A DNA stretch of 37,633 nucleotides from Akkermansiaceae bacterium (GTDB taxonomy: Bacteria > Verrucomicrobiota > Verrucomicrobiia > Verrucomicrobiales > Akkermansiaceae), in NCBI GenBank assembly GCA_011524615.1, contig WTJZ01000071.1:4481-42113 (forward strand), written 5' to 3'. Within the stretch, counting starts at the first letter, position 1. Every line of letters begins with the position of its first letter. The notes beneath the pieces were generated by a model. The model worked only from the letters and a program-made list of their open reading frames with translations, had not been told where the DNA came from and did not search any database. The position numbers and the translations under genes are program-made. Shown piece by piece: positions 1 through 9,082 of the stretch.

Positions 1-2240
1 AGCGTCAAGCGAATGTCACTGAGCTTAGCACCCGCTGAGACGATACGACATACTGACTGCGTGAGTGCATAGACAGCACCGTGGAATGGACTCCAGCTCG
101 CGAGACGCGGGTTATAGCCCCATGAGAAGAAGGTCGCTGCATCTGTGTTGCCACCTAGTACTGGAATCTTAGCAACCATGGCATCCGTCTGAGTCAGCTG
201 AGTCTGTCCACCGAGTGGGTGCAGAACAGAACCGGCTCCGATCGTCCCGTCAAAGCGCTCCATGAGCCCCTTCTGGGAAGTAAAGTTGAGATCCGCAGCC
301 TGTGCGAGGAACTGCTCCTCTAGAGTTGCACCAGAGATCTGCTCTGCGATTGGTTCAGCGACCTTACCAAGAGGGCTCTCACCTACTGGAGCCTCGATCT
401 TAGCGCTGCTGGACTGCTGGACACCATTCGTATCGAGGAACTCACGCTCGAGATCGACGATCACCTTGCCTCTCCAGGTCATGGTGAGACGACCATCGTC
501 AGTCACATCTGCGACCTTGTAGCACTCTAGGTTTTCCTTATCAGCCTCTGCGATGAAGTAATCCATATCCGCAGGATCAATGATCACCGCCATACGCTCC
601 TGAGACTCAGAGATCGCGATCTCTGTTCCATCGAGACCATCATACTTCTTACGCACTTGGTCGAGATCGATCTTAAGGCTCGGCGCGAGTTCGCCAATCG
701 CTACCGACACACCACCAGCACCGAAGTCGTTACAAATCTTAATCTTTGGCGCGAGTACCGGATTACGGAAGAGGCGTTGTAGTGCACGCTCTACCGGAGG
801 GTTACCCTTCTGGACTTCTGCAGAATTCTCGAGAGCGGTCTCGGTATGCTCCTTGGATGAACCGGTAGCTCCACCGACCCCATCACGACCGGTACGACCA
901 CCCATTAGGAGGATCACATCACCTGTGGCTGGTGCTCCACGGAAGACATTCTTCTTAGGCGCAGCCGCGACCACTGCACCGATCTCCATACGCTTCGCTA
1001 CGAAGTTAGGGTGATAGACCTCTGCGACACATCCAGTCGCGAGACCGATTTGGTTACCGTAGGAGGAATATCCCTCTGCCGCCCCAACACAGATCTTCTT
1101 CTGTGGGAGCTTACCTGGCATCGTCTGATCGTATGGCACCGTTGGGTCTGCTGCTCCAGTAACACGCATCGCTTGGTAGACATAAGAACGACCTGAAAGC
1201 GGGTCACGAATCGCACCACCTAGACAGGTAGCAGCCCCACCAAATGGCTCGATCTCAGTCGGGTGGTTATGCGTCTCGTTCTTGAACATGACGAGATAGT
1301 CTTCCATCTCACCATCGATCTCAATTGGGACGACGATCGAAGCCGCGTTGATCTCCTCTGACACCTCGAGGTTATCGAGCTCGCCAGACTTACGGAGCTC
1401 CTTCATCGCGATACATGCCATGTCCATCATTGTCTCTGGACGTGGCGTATCTGCGCCATAGACATAGTCACGTGCTTCCTTATAGCTCGCATACGCCTCC
1501 GCGAATGATGGAGGACAGTCTGCGGCAAATTCAATGTGATCGAGAGCCGTCAAGAAGGTCGTGTGACGGCAGTGGTCAGACCAATAGGTGTCTAACATCT
1601 TCAGCTCCGTAATCGTCGGATTACGCTCCTCCTTATCGCGGAACTGCGTCTGAATGTGTACTAAGTCCGCTAACGACATCGCCAGCCCAAAGCCCTTTGC
1701 AAGTTCCGCTAACTCCTCTTCGGTAGAAGTGATGAAGCCCTCTAGGATCGCTACATCTGCAGGTACAGCAGCCGCCTTGATGAGACTTGTTGGTAACTCA
1801 AGTGAGGCCTCTCTAGAGTCGACAGGGTTGATCACATAGTTCTTGATCTCATCGAGCTCCGTACGATCGAGTGCTCCGTCTAGGATATACACCTTAGCGT
1901 GTGAGACCACAGCCGTATCATTCCCGGTCAAAATCTTAAGACATTGAGCCGCCGAGTCAGCACGCTGATCGAATTGACCAGGCAAGTACTCTACGGCAAA
2001 TGCCGTCTCCTCATGCGTCTTAGGCATCTCTAAGAAGAACTGATCCACCTGAGGTTCCGAGAATACCGTACGGCATGCCTCAGCAAACTCTTCCTCACTG
2101 AGTCCTTCGACATCATAGCGCTGAAGCACTCTCAGATTATACACACTAGCAACCCCAAGACTCTTGCGAAGCTCTTGGAATAACGAATTACCTTCATGAG
2201 CGAAGGCCTCTTTCTTTTCAACGTATACGCGATGGATCAT
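1..2240 (-). CDS. purL: Phosphoribosylformylglycinamidine synthase, partial (3' end outside window)
   Basis: PurL makes FGAM from FGAR, glutamine and ATP in purine synthesis (cytoplasm). The minus strand is open from an ATG at 2238-2240 to the window edge, about 746 codons. The protein begins MIHRVYVEKKEAF, like the N-terminus of the long (about 1200-1250 residue) single-chain PurL of clostridia and streptococci. It contains the family signature WSDHCRHTTF, then FKNETHNHPTEIEPFGGAAT, LLMGGRTGRDGVGGAT and NDFGAGGVSVAIGELAP, all in ATP/FGAR-binding synthase regions. The expected C-terminal glutaminase half lies beyond base 1. No strong ribosome binding site precedes the ATG, but the N-terminal match supports it. 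It stands apart from the secreted-protein genes to its right, from which a terminator hairpin (2471-2503) separates it. The identification is firm. Confidence 0.96.
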   Translation of the reverse strand, partial: MIHRVYVEKKEAFAHEGNSLFQELRKSLGVASVYNLRVLQRYDVEGLSEEEFAEACRTVFSEPQVDQFFLEMPKTHEETAFAVEYLPGQFDQRADSAAQCLKILTGNDTAVVSHAKVYILDGALDRTELDEIKNYVINPVDSREASLELPTSLIKAAAVPADVAILEGFITSTEEELAELAKGFGLAMSLADLVHIQTQFRDKEERNPTITELKMLDTYWSDHCRHTTFLTALDHIEFAADCPPSFAEAYASYKEARDYVYGADTPRPETMMDMACIAMKELRKSGELDNLEVSEEINAASIVVPIEIDGEMEDYLVMFKNETHNHPTEIEPFGGAATCLGGAIRDPLSGRSYVYQAMRVTGAADPTVPYDQTMPGKLPQKKICVGAAEGYSSYGNQIGLATGCVAEVYHPNFVAKRMEIGAVVAAAPKKNVFRGAPATGDVILLMGGRTGRDGVGGATGSSKEHTETALENSAEVQKGNPPVERALQRLFRNPVLAPKIKICNDFGAGGVSVAIGELAPSLKIDLDQVRKKYDGLDGTEIAISESQERMAVIIDPADMDYFIAEADKENLECYKVADVTDDGRLTMTWRGKVIVDLEREFLDTNGVQQSSSAKIEAPVGESPLGKVAEPIAEQISGATLEEQFLAQAADLNFTSQKGLMERFDGTIGAGSVLHPLGGQTQLTQTDAMVAKIPVLGGNTDAATFFSWGYNPRLASWSPFHGAVYALTQSVCRIVSAGAKLSDIRLT

Positions 2241-2558
2241 GGTGGAGACCGCGTTTTAACCACACTTCTCCCGCCATGGATAGACCAATTTTCATTTTTT
2301 CCGGTTCCACAGAGGATCCACAGGCACCCCTCTCTCGACTCACTTCTTCGAAAAGATCCAGAAGATAATTCCACTCATGTGAAAATAAAAATAATGCCCC
2401 GCATAGGATGGCAAAATCCGAAGAGATGACGGTGAAACCACAAAGAAATCCATCGCCGTCCAAAAGCTAAAATTGCCCATGCTCTCAAGTAGCATGGGCA
2501 ATTCTCTGCAACGAGGCCTAAAACTCTCAGTCATTAGCCCCCATAAGGATGCGGCTCC
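2241..2558. other. Intergenic region, beta-helix gene / purL
   Basis: This 318-base gap holds the terminator hairpin of the upstream minus-strand gene (2471-2503) and presumably the purL promoter in the remaining bases up to 2240. Two short minus-strand reading frames cross it (ends 2218 and 2340), but one overlaps purL out of frame and neither resembles a family I recognise, so I do not call them. I see no purine riboswitch-like fold that I could defend. Confidence 0.5.
2471..2503 (-). terminator. Rho-independent terminator of the 1209-residue beta-helix gene
   Basis: A perfect 13-bp stem (AATTGCCCATGCT pairing with AGCATGGGCAATT) with a 7-base loop lies about 55 bases after the stop codon at 2559. 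On the minus strand the stem is followed by TTAGCTTTTGG, a modest T-rich tract. Confidence 0.8.
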
Positions 2559-5500
2559 TTACTCCGCAACAATGATTCTGGCGTACATCATACTACTATC
2601 CGGCACCTCTTCAGGTAAGATAACACTGACGGATTGCACTTCAGAATTCTCATCCGAGAGCTCCTCTTCGACCTCTAGAATGAACCAGTCGATCAGATTA
2701 CTGCTATATTCAATGCTGAATTCGACTTCATCCCTAGAGTTAGCCCGTCTTGGGTAGTGCAGCTTACATACTCCTTCTTGTTTAGTCATAGAGATTGCTC
2801 CTGCATTTTTCTCCAGAGGGTCGAGCCCTAGGGCGTATTCTAGAATATTAGGGTACGAGTCTGCATCAGAATTACCGTTCAGCTCACTGTCTATCAAATC
2901 AGGATATCCCTCCAGCCACGCTTTATAATTTTTACTCGCACTACCGATGATATCGAATTCTCTAGCGACTACGACCCCACCTGCGTTTGCGTCCTCTGAG
3001 ATTTCTATACTCATTGATTTAACATTCTGCGCTATTGGTCTGCCACTAGCCCTCTCCAGACCGACAGTAGTCCACATACTCGCTGGGTCATTCGGGAGCC
3101 AGTGCGTATTCACGATCTTGACTAATGAGTCATCAATCAGAGTAAACGTGATACCATAGCCCTGATTAGATCGTCCGCCACCGTGTATCCCCCAAGAAAA
3201 TGTAGATTCCAGACTGCTGATATCGTAGCCACCTGGGCTATTCTCGAGATCAAATGCGATCTCGATAGTATCTCCTGTGGACAACATCACCTCATCAACC
3301 GTACTTCCTGAGAACAAGCCTGCGGCAGAGACAGTTGCCCATTCGGATTGCCCCAAGTCATCATTAGAGACAGTAGGTTCTACCGACATCTGGTTCGTCG
3401 TGACACTCAGATCTGCGACAGCAATCTTTGGAGTCGTATCATATTCGATCGCAAAGGAGTCCAGACGTAGTGCTGCATTGGCATTATTCTCAATAGTGAG
3501 TGTATACTCTGCCAAATCTAATCCCTGTATTTCATACGCCACGCTATTATAATTAGTAGCGGCCGCGTACAGTGATACGACGTCTTGCAACACACCATCC
3601 AGATACACGTTCAACTCACCAGCATCGCTCCCCGCAACAGCATAAAACGTCACTCCTGTTCCGTAAAAGGTAATCTCAGCAGAGTCCCCCTGAGTATTCG
3701 TGACCGCTAGATCAGAATAGTACGCTTGGTCATCCGCTTCCTCTGTCCAGCTTCCCGTATAGACGACTCCAGAGCTCTGATTGTTCAGCTCTTCATCAGG
3801 CTCAAGCTTGGTGAAGGTATGATCCATCTCGCTTTGATCTCTCAACAGAACCACCTCTACCGTCTCTCCTGCTGGTATCTTATGATACTCAACCCAGAAA
3901 CTCTGAGGATCTGTAACGTCTACTCCTCCAATTTCTAGAATCAAGTCCAGGGTCTGAAACCCTTGAGCCTCAGCATAGCTGCCAGAGGGAACACTCGAAA
4001 AGTACACCCCATCAGTGTCTCGAGCCCCTAGTGCAGACTGAATCGAGATATCATAGACTAGACCAACGACCGCTCCCATGAGAGGCTCTGGGTTAAGAGG
4101 GCTTTCACTAGAGATCGTCGCGTACTCCACTGGCGAGGGCTCAGGAGCCCCCGCTCGACCAAATGAGGTAGGGATATTCTCATAACCAAAGGCCAATACT
4201 GGTGAACTATCGCTCACCGTGTAATCATTCCCCTGAGGATTGATAAACTGCGGATCTGCGGTCACAGAATTACTATCGTGATCAACTGAGGGCCACGTTT
4301 GAGAGGTCACTGTCACCCCTCCTCCATGGTTATAAAAGACGTTATTATCAATATAGGCACTCTTCCCCGCGATATTGGAATCATTGATCAAGGCGAAGGT
4401 ATAGACTCGGTCGTTTACGACAATATTGTTGTAGATCTCATCTCGACAATTATCAAACCAAACATGGCAATCAAACCGGCCTGAGATAATAACGTTGTTA
4501 TACGCCTTACGGCCGAATCCATCTCGGAGCTTAATCCCTGTGTTCAGGCAGAGGTTACCGTACACCTCGTAGTTAGAAGCCCCATCATCCAAATCGATCC
4601 CAAAGTGTCGAGGCTCGTCGTAGTGAAAGCGATTATACCGCACGTGCGTGGTCTTCCATGCATCCAGGAAGGCGTAGGGCTCCTTTTCTGTACCTAAATT
4701 GCCTCTTGAGTCAAACCCGAGATACGACCAATAGCGGTCTCTCCCCCAGGCATTGAAAGGTCCGTGATCGTACGTCTCCTTCACACAGTCAAAGACATCA
4801 TTATACTCAATAATGTGTCCCCCCCAAGTACCATCACAAATATTGATCCCCGCTCGTGGGCAATCATGGATTGTATTATAGCTTACATTGATGCTCTCAG
4901 ACATAGAGATATTCACCCCCGCGACCTGCTTCTCTACCCGCCCGAATCGTGTCATGTAGTTATGAGAGACCGTTAACTCTCGCGGGTAATCCTCAGATTG
5001 CGGACCAGGCTCTAGGTCCAGGATATCTACTTTATGGTCTTCATTATCCCAGAAAGAGGGATAACGAACCGCCGAAATTTGCCCCACGATATTCACACAC
5101 GTCGCACCGACTTCGTAGAATTCATTATCCGTGATTAAGTGGCCCTTATTATAACCGCTTAAGAAGACGGCATTACCTCCCAAATAGGAGAAGACATTAC
5201 CGCTCAGCGTAATATCATCACAGTTCTCCAAAAATATGGCCCCAGCTCTTGCCACGCCCCAATCACTCCTTAATGGGCGCTCATACTCTCTGGAGAATAA
5301 TGTCCGGTGAGTTTTGGTAAACTGAATATTTTGAAAGGCTAAGTTCTGGACCTTATCATCTTCTGTACCGACCACCTTAATTAACTCTTCGGTCACCGCC
5401 ACCTCGACCTGACTAGAATCCAGGTCCACTCCCTCTTCTGGATACACATAGAGATGACCACTATTAGTGTCGTAATACCACTCCTTGGGAGCATCTAGTT

Positions 5501-6188
5501 CTTCAAAGATATTTTCTACCATACGATACGTATGATGCATCGCACTTCCTCGGTTATTATCCCCTACCCATTCTAGGTCAAATACGCCCGCTCCTGTGAA
5601 GTTGACGATCTTGTATGATTGGCCTCCCCATTGACCATTATGCAGTGCTCTCACATACCCATTCTCAGGGTTACTCCAGCTCAACCTCCTCTCATTTGAG
5701 AGAATATCTCCTGCGTAGCCGTTCAAGACATCTTCATTTTCATCATAATTCGGATACCTCGCCATCACCTGCTGATCACTATTGATGAATACAGAATCAA
5801 GGTCTAAGCCCGCCCCAATGTTAGCGACCATAATCTCGCCGGCATGGACCTCCCACGTAGGACTGATCTCTATCGCCCCACATACTTCCACCACTTCACC
5901 CTCATATCCGCTATACGTTACCGATATATCCGCTGAGCCACTGTCACTGGACGTGAATTCCAGAGGTGCAGTGAGCCGGTAGACGCCTTCCCTGATCCAT
6001 ACGGTAATATCCTCGGTAGCCGTAGGTAACTCATACGCCACGGCTTCCTTGGCTCTCGCAATTGTCAGAAAGGGTGTATCAACCCCACCAGCATTGAGAT
6101 CACTCCCACTAGGAGACACATAAAAATCTACCCCAAAAGCCACATGCACCAGTAGCAAAAATAATATAACCTTCATAAAAAAACTCAT
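2559..6188 (-). CDS. Secreted parallel beta-helix protein with PDZ and C-terminal sorting-like module (GH141-like)
   Basis: Predicted secreted, 1209 residues. The signal peptide is MKVILFLLLVHVAFG; the second ATG (6176) may be the true start, since the first sits in the T-tract of the upstream hairpin. Residues about 20-690 form a right-handed parallel beta-helix, opening with DFYVSPSGSDLNAGG and carrying many N-x-F/I-x turns such as ITLSGNVFSYLGGNAVFL. This architecture resembles GH141-type glycoside hydrolases and polysaccharide lyases. A PDZ-like domain follows (about 700-785, GVYFSSVPSGSYAEAQGF), then a beta-sandwich likely to bind carbohydrate (about 805-925), another beta-rich domain (about 935-1080), and the LEYALGLDP C-terminal module. 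It is the last gene of cassette A, 59 bases after the PEP-CTERM gene and behind a hairpin. Activity on sulfated or acetylated polysaccharide is inferred from neighbours; catalytic residues cannot be assigned by eye. Confidence 0.85.
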   Translation of the reverse strand: MSFFMKVILFLLLVHVAFGVDFYVSPSGSDLNAGGVDTPFLTIARAKEAVAYELPTATEDITVWIREGVYRLTAPLEFTSSDSGSADISVTYSGYEGEVVEVCGAIEISPTWEVHAGEIMVANIGAGLDLDSVFINSDQQVMARYPNYDENEDVLNGYAGDILSNERRLSWSNPENGYVRALHNGQWGGQSYKIVNFTGAGVFDLEWVGDNNRGSAMHHTYRMVENIFEELDAPKEWYYDTNSGHLYVYPEEGVDLDSSQVEVAVTEELIKVVGTEDDKVQNLAFQNIQFTKTHRTLFSREYERPLRSDWGVARAGAIFLENCDDITLSGNVFSYLGGNAVFLSGYNKGHLITDNEFYEVGATCVNIVGQISAVRYPSFWDNEDHKVDILDLEPGPQSEDYPRELTVSHNYMTRFGRVEKQVAGVNISMSESINVSYNTIHDCPRAGINICDGTWGGHIIEYNDVFDCVKETYDHGPFNAWGRDRYWSYLGFDSRGNLGTEKEPYAFLDAWKTTHVRYNRFHYDEPRHFGIDLDDGASNYEVYGNLCLNTGIKLRDGFGRKAYNNVIISGRFDCHVWFDNCRDEIYNNIVVNDRVYTFALINDSNIAGKSAYIDNNVFYNHGGGVTVTSQTWPSVDHDSNSVTADPQFINPQGNDYTVSDSSPVLAFGYENIPTSFGRAGAPEPSPVEYATISSESPLNPEPLMGAVVGLVYDISIQSALGARDTDGVYFSSVPSGSYAEAQGFQTLDLILEIGGVDVTDPQSFWVEYHKIPAGETVEVVLLRDQSEMDHTFTKLEPDEELNNQSSGVVYTGSWTEEADDQAYYSDLAVTNTQGDSAEITFYGTGVTFYAVAGSDAGELNVYLDGVLQDVVSLYAAATNYNSVAYEIQGLDLAEYTLTIENNANAALRLDSFAIEYDTTPKIAVADLSVTTNQMSVEPTVSNDDLGQSEWATVSAAGLFSGSTVDEVMLSTGDTIEIAFDLENSPGGYDISSLESTFSWGIHGGGRSNQGYGITFTLIDDSLVKIVNTHWLPNDPASMWTTVGLERASGRPIAQNVKSMSIEISEDANAGGVVVAREFDIIGSASKNYKAWLEGYPDLIDSELNGNSDADSYPNILEYALGLDPLEKNAGAISMTKQEGVCKLHYPRRANSRDEVEFSIEYSSNLIDWFILEVEEELSDENSEVQSVSVILPEEVPDSSMMYARIIVAE

Positions 6189-6194
6189 TAAAAA

Positions 6195-6217
6195 AGAGGT
6201 GAAAAAACTCCACCTCT
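6195..6217 (-). terminator. Intercistronic terminator/attenuator hairpin, cassette A
   Basis: A perfect 7-bp stem (AGAGGTG with CACCTCT, 9-base loop) is followed on the minus strand directly by TTTTTT. It sits between the PEP-CTERM stop (6248) and the beta-helix start (6188). Cassette B has a similar hairpin in the same place (16199-16224). It may terminate most transcripts after the PEP-CTERM gene and let a fraction read into the beta-helix gene. Confidence 0.75.
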
Positions 6218-6247
6218 CATATCAGTTATTAATATTGTTAATTAATA

Positions 6248-6916
6248 CTATCGCTTACGTCTTGCAAGGAGTGTAATACCTGCCAAACCTAGTAAAGCGG
6301 CCGACGTCGGCTCAGGAGCTAACACATAGCCTCCACTAACTGTAATATCATCAATATTCCCAGTCCCCGTATAAATATCAGTACTCTCCATGTAAATATT
6401 CCATGTTACTTCCTCATTCGACCAGAAGTTATCAAAATCGATAGTGATCAACTCAAAAGAGTTCTCAGAAAACGCTGTTCCCTCCGTAGCCGCTGTACCA
6501 GAAACAAATGTTTCTTCACCGCCGATTGTGTATGAAACTGCGTAATCAAAAGGTCTCACAGTACCACCATAGAAGCTGATCGAGTCATATGCAGCTGTGT
6601 AGTACTCATCCGCCTCTGGCCCTGCAGCGTAGACACCTGTCGTCGTGAACGAAATTGATGCGTACTCTCCTGGAGCAACGTTACCATCAATTCTACCTCC
6701 ACGAATACCATTAAAAAGGTCATAGTTAGGATCAACTAGGTTATTAAACGACCAATGATAAGTTACCCCACTAAGATCGGAAGCAACAACATTAGCATTC
6801 CCAGCTGAATCTTGTAAGTATTGATCACCATAAACTGCATCGATATTATAGTATGCAAGTGTAGTTGCAGAGAGAGAGGAGCAGATTCCGAGCAATGGTA
6901 AGAGTATATTCTTCAT
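6248..6916 (-). CDS. PEP-CTERM sorting domain protein, cassette A
   Basis: Exported surface or matrix protein of 222 residues. The start is placed at the ATG at 6914-6916, which gives a clean signal peptide (MKNILLPLLGICSSLSATTLA); a longer frame from 6949 would put 11 charged residues in front. The C-terminus is a canonical PEP-CTERM tripartite signal: PEPTSAALLGLAGI, a hydrophobic stretch, then ARRKR, which in this family is processed by an exosortase. No exosortase gene is in the window. The body is a beta-rich domain with no motif I recognise. It is a close paralogue of the protein at 16254-16925 (both contain VYAAGP, DEYYTAAYDSISFY and DFDNFWSNEEVTWN). A candidate ECF-type promoter lies 37 bases upstream of the ATG, so it may be transcribed independently of the kinase gene. 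No Shine-Dalgarno sequence is visible. Confidence 0.9.
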   Translation of the reverse strand: MKNILLPLLGICSSLSATTLAYYNIDAVYGDQYLQDSAGNANVVASDLSGVTYHWSFNNLVDPNYDLFNGIRGGRIDGNVAPGEYASISFTTTGVYAAGPEADEYYTAAYDSISFYGGTVRPFDYAVSYTIGGEETFVSGTAATEGTAFSENSFELITIDFDNFWSNEEVTWNIYMESTDIYTGTGNIDDITVSGGYVLAPEPTSAALLGLAGITLLARRKR

Positions 6917-6930
6917 ATTATTTTCGTAGT

Positions 6931-6949
6931 TAGACACATGCCGTGTCAC
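6931..6949 (-). promoter_or_regulatory. Small inverted repeat between promoter and PEP-CTERM start, cassette A
   Basis: GACAC and GTGTC form a 5-bp inverted repeat just downstream of the candidate -10 element. The paralogous site in cassette B (16942-16957) keeps an inverted repeat (TGACA/TGTCA), and both share TGACACG on the coding strand. It could be an operator or part of the 5' leader; this is a weak call. Confidence 0.35.
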
Positions 6950-6952
6950 TAC

Positions 6953-6984
6953 TCGGTATGCATCCTTCTCAAAAAATTACCCTC
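6953..6984 (-). promoter_or_regulatory. Candidate ECF-sigma promoter of PEP-CTERM gene A
   Basis: Read on the minus strand: GAGGGTAA, 15 bases, GCATACCGA, then 36 bases to the ATG at 6916. The two boxes and the 15-base spacing recur upstream of the three sigma genes and the other PEP-CTERM gene. The geometry fits an ECF sigma -35/-10 pair. It is identified by eye only. Confidence 0.55.
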
Positions 6985-7058
6985 AATACTCATTTTTTTC
7001 TCACCAAGGGTATCATGAACACTCAACTCAAAACTCAGCCAAACCCACAAATAATCAA

Positions 7059-9071
7059 CTATAGACTAGAAGAGACAAAAGAAAAATCACAACCCAGCGC
7101 TTTCAACTCATCCACATACTTTTCTCTTTTTTCTCTGTCGTGTAATATTAAACGACTTAACGAGTCACACGTCTGCGGGTCAGTACAGACGACTCTAGGG
7201 ACTCCGCCTAAATTGAGCTCATCTACCTGAATGCCGCGCAAGTCTGCCAAATCGAATTCTATCGCATGCTCAAACTCCAGGGATAAGGTCTTAAGATTAA
7301 GATAAGATAGTAAAGAACCAGCCTGTATGACGGACGTATGGACGAGCCCCTGTGTACTAGAGAAACTCAAGTCTCCAGAATCTGGTTGATATGAAGCAGA
7401 ATAACTTTCTTCAGGTGAATTAAAGTAATTCAACACCGCGATAATGCATTGGTTTTGCGTAATGCTGTCTGACTCAGATGAGTACAGTTGATAGAAGAGC
7501 ATGGCTTCAATAATCGTCCTATCATCTTTGCTCCATACCTCTTCTAAACGGAGAAATACGCGCTCAAACTGATCTATGCTAGGCCTGTCATCTGCATCAA
7601 ATTGAAACTCAGGGTAGTCCTGCGCTACATGCATGATTCTCTCATACCACGCAGTATCTGTGACCGCCCCTATCTCTAACACCCGCTTGAAGTCCATCTG
7701 AACCGCATTAATCCAGAATAACTCCGCTGCTGCAGCTCGGTTGTCCGGTGCTAGTATCAGGGCCTTTTCGAACAAGAGTTCTGCATCCCCTAAGAGCTTA
7801 ACCATATTTGGCCCGGTAGGGGTACCAGTTCTCCCTAATGCCTCTTGGACCAAATCATGAGCGATACGCACTAATTTAATGGATAAGCTTTGCTGACTAT
7901 CAGCCATCACAGAGGCAAAGACCTCATACTCGTGAGTCACCTCCTCTACCTCATCATTGAGAGTACTCGCCTGTTGCTCCGAGTATGCTCTAATCGCCTG
8001 TACTCGATGCTGTTGTATCCCGATGCCTGCCATCAGTAGAACCAGAAATGTGACAAGAGCAATGACACTACGATGGTGACGCTTGAGAAAAAGGTAGCAG
8101 AACCTCAGGTAGTCTGGTCGTTCCGCTCGTGTCGCATACCCGTCGGAGTATCTCTTCACATCCTGTTTTAACTCTCGCACAGACTGATACCTCTCCTCTG
8201 GGTTAGCGGAGAGCGCCTTAGCACAGATATCAACAAGCCCCTTAGGAATTGACGCAGACAATAACTCTGCTCGAGAGACTCCCTTGAGCGTCATCTCTAA
8301 GCACTCACTCTCCTCTCCTGTGAAAGGGGCTCGACCACAGACAATGGTGTAGAGGATGGCCCCCAGAGAAAAGATGTCTGTACGTTCATCCTTGGGCCTC
8401 TCTGAATGAATTTGCTCTGGAGCCATGTAACCAGGCGTCCCCTGAACGACACCGTACATTGTGAGCATCCCCCCCACCTCTAAGTGTGAGCGCTGGGCAC
8501 TATCATGGTGGTCTAAATCCATATACTTACCTAGCCCCCAATCACACACGAGAACCTCTCCGAATTGATCACACTGGATATTACACGGCTTCAGGTCGAG
8601 GTGAATCACTCCTCGATCATGCGCATATAATACGGCATCACATACAGTCAGGAAGGTAGCTAGGAGATCCTCCTCTGAGGCGCCTTCTCTGATCACCTGC
8701 TCTAACGTGCGATTGGCCTTCAAGTCCATTGTGAAGTATGGACGCCCATGGTCATCCAGTTCGACCTCAAAGACCTTAATAATATTAGGATGACTCAAGG
8801 ACGTCGTCAACCAAGCCTCATAGATGAAAGCCTCATAGAAGTCCTTATCAAGACCTTCCCTCAACTTTGCCAATGCAATATATCGACGAGTCTTCTGGTC
8901 GTAGCACTTATATACCTCCTTCAGCGCGCCCGCCCCCAATAATTCTGGATCCGTATACTTCTCATCAACATTCTGTAACTGTAAGAATGAGGGTGATACG
9001 AGCTCCCAATCCGTCTCTTCCTCTACCGCCTCCTCAAAGAATGAATGTAACTGATCTCCCCACTTATCCAT
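7059..9071 (-). CDS. Transmembrane Ser/Thr protein kinase, cassette A
   Basis: Hanks-type kinase of 670 residues. The start is supported by AAGGAG five bases upstream. Kinase domain about 40-310: glycine loop GAGALKEVY (47-54), ATP-binding Lys69 (ALAKL), helix-C Glu about 85, catalytic loop HLDLKPCN with Asp159, Lys161 and Asn164, metal-binding DWG at 177-179, and MAPEQ at 216-220. The usual HRD arginine is leucine, so it is a non-RD kinase; DWG for DFG is common in planctomycete and verrucomicrobial kinases. A membrane helix (about 335-351) follows, so the C-terminal half (about 355-670) should face the periplasm. That half starts with a coiled-coil-like stretch and ends with LRR-like repeats (LNLKTLSLEF, VDELNLGG). 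The gene starts 11 bases after the sigma gene. Kinases beside ECF factors are known to phosphorylate the sigma factor (EcfP/PknT type); that role is inferred here. Confidence 0.95.
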   Translation of the reverse strand: MDKWGDQLHSFFEEAVEEETDWELVSPSFLQLQNVDEKYTDPELLGAGALKEVYKCYDQKTRRYIALAKLREGLDKDFYEAFIYEAWLTTSLSHPNIIKVFEVELDDHGRPYFTMDLKANRTLEQVIREGASEEDLLATFLTVCDAVLYAHDRGVIHLDLKPCNIQCDQFGEVLVCDWGLGKYMDLDHHDSAQRSHLEVGGMLTMYGVVQGTPGYMAPEQIHSERPKDERTDIFSLGAILYTIVCGRAPFTGEESECLEMTLKGVSRAELLSASIPKGLVDICAKALSANPEERYQSVRELKQDVKRYSDGYATRAERPDYLRFCYLFLKRHHRSVIALVTFLVLLMAGIGIQQHRVQAIRAYSEQQASTLNDEVEEVTHEYEVFASVMADSQQSLSIKLVRIAHDLVQEALGRTGTPTGPNMVKLLGDAELLFEKALILAPDNRAAAAELFWINAVQMDFKRVLEIGAVTDTAWYERIMHVAQDYPEFQFDADDRPSIDQFERVFLRLEEVWSKDDRTIIEAMLFYQLYSSESDSITQNQCIIAVLNYFNSPEESYSASYQPDSGDLSFSSTQGLVHTSVIQAGSLLSYLNLKTLSLEFEHAIEFDLADLRGIQVDELNLGGVPRVVCTDPQTCDSLSRLILHDREKREKYVDELKALGCDFSFVSSSL

Positions 9072-9082
9072 GGCGCTCCTTA

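Noticed and set aside
2218-2534. Two minus-strand reading frames of 64 and 81 codons upstream of purL
   Set aside because: One overlaps the purL start out of frame, both cross the terminator hairpin or its flank, and neither shows a recognisable domain or ribosome binding site.
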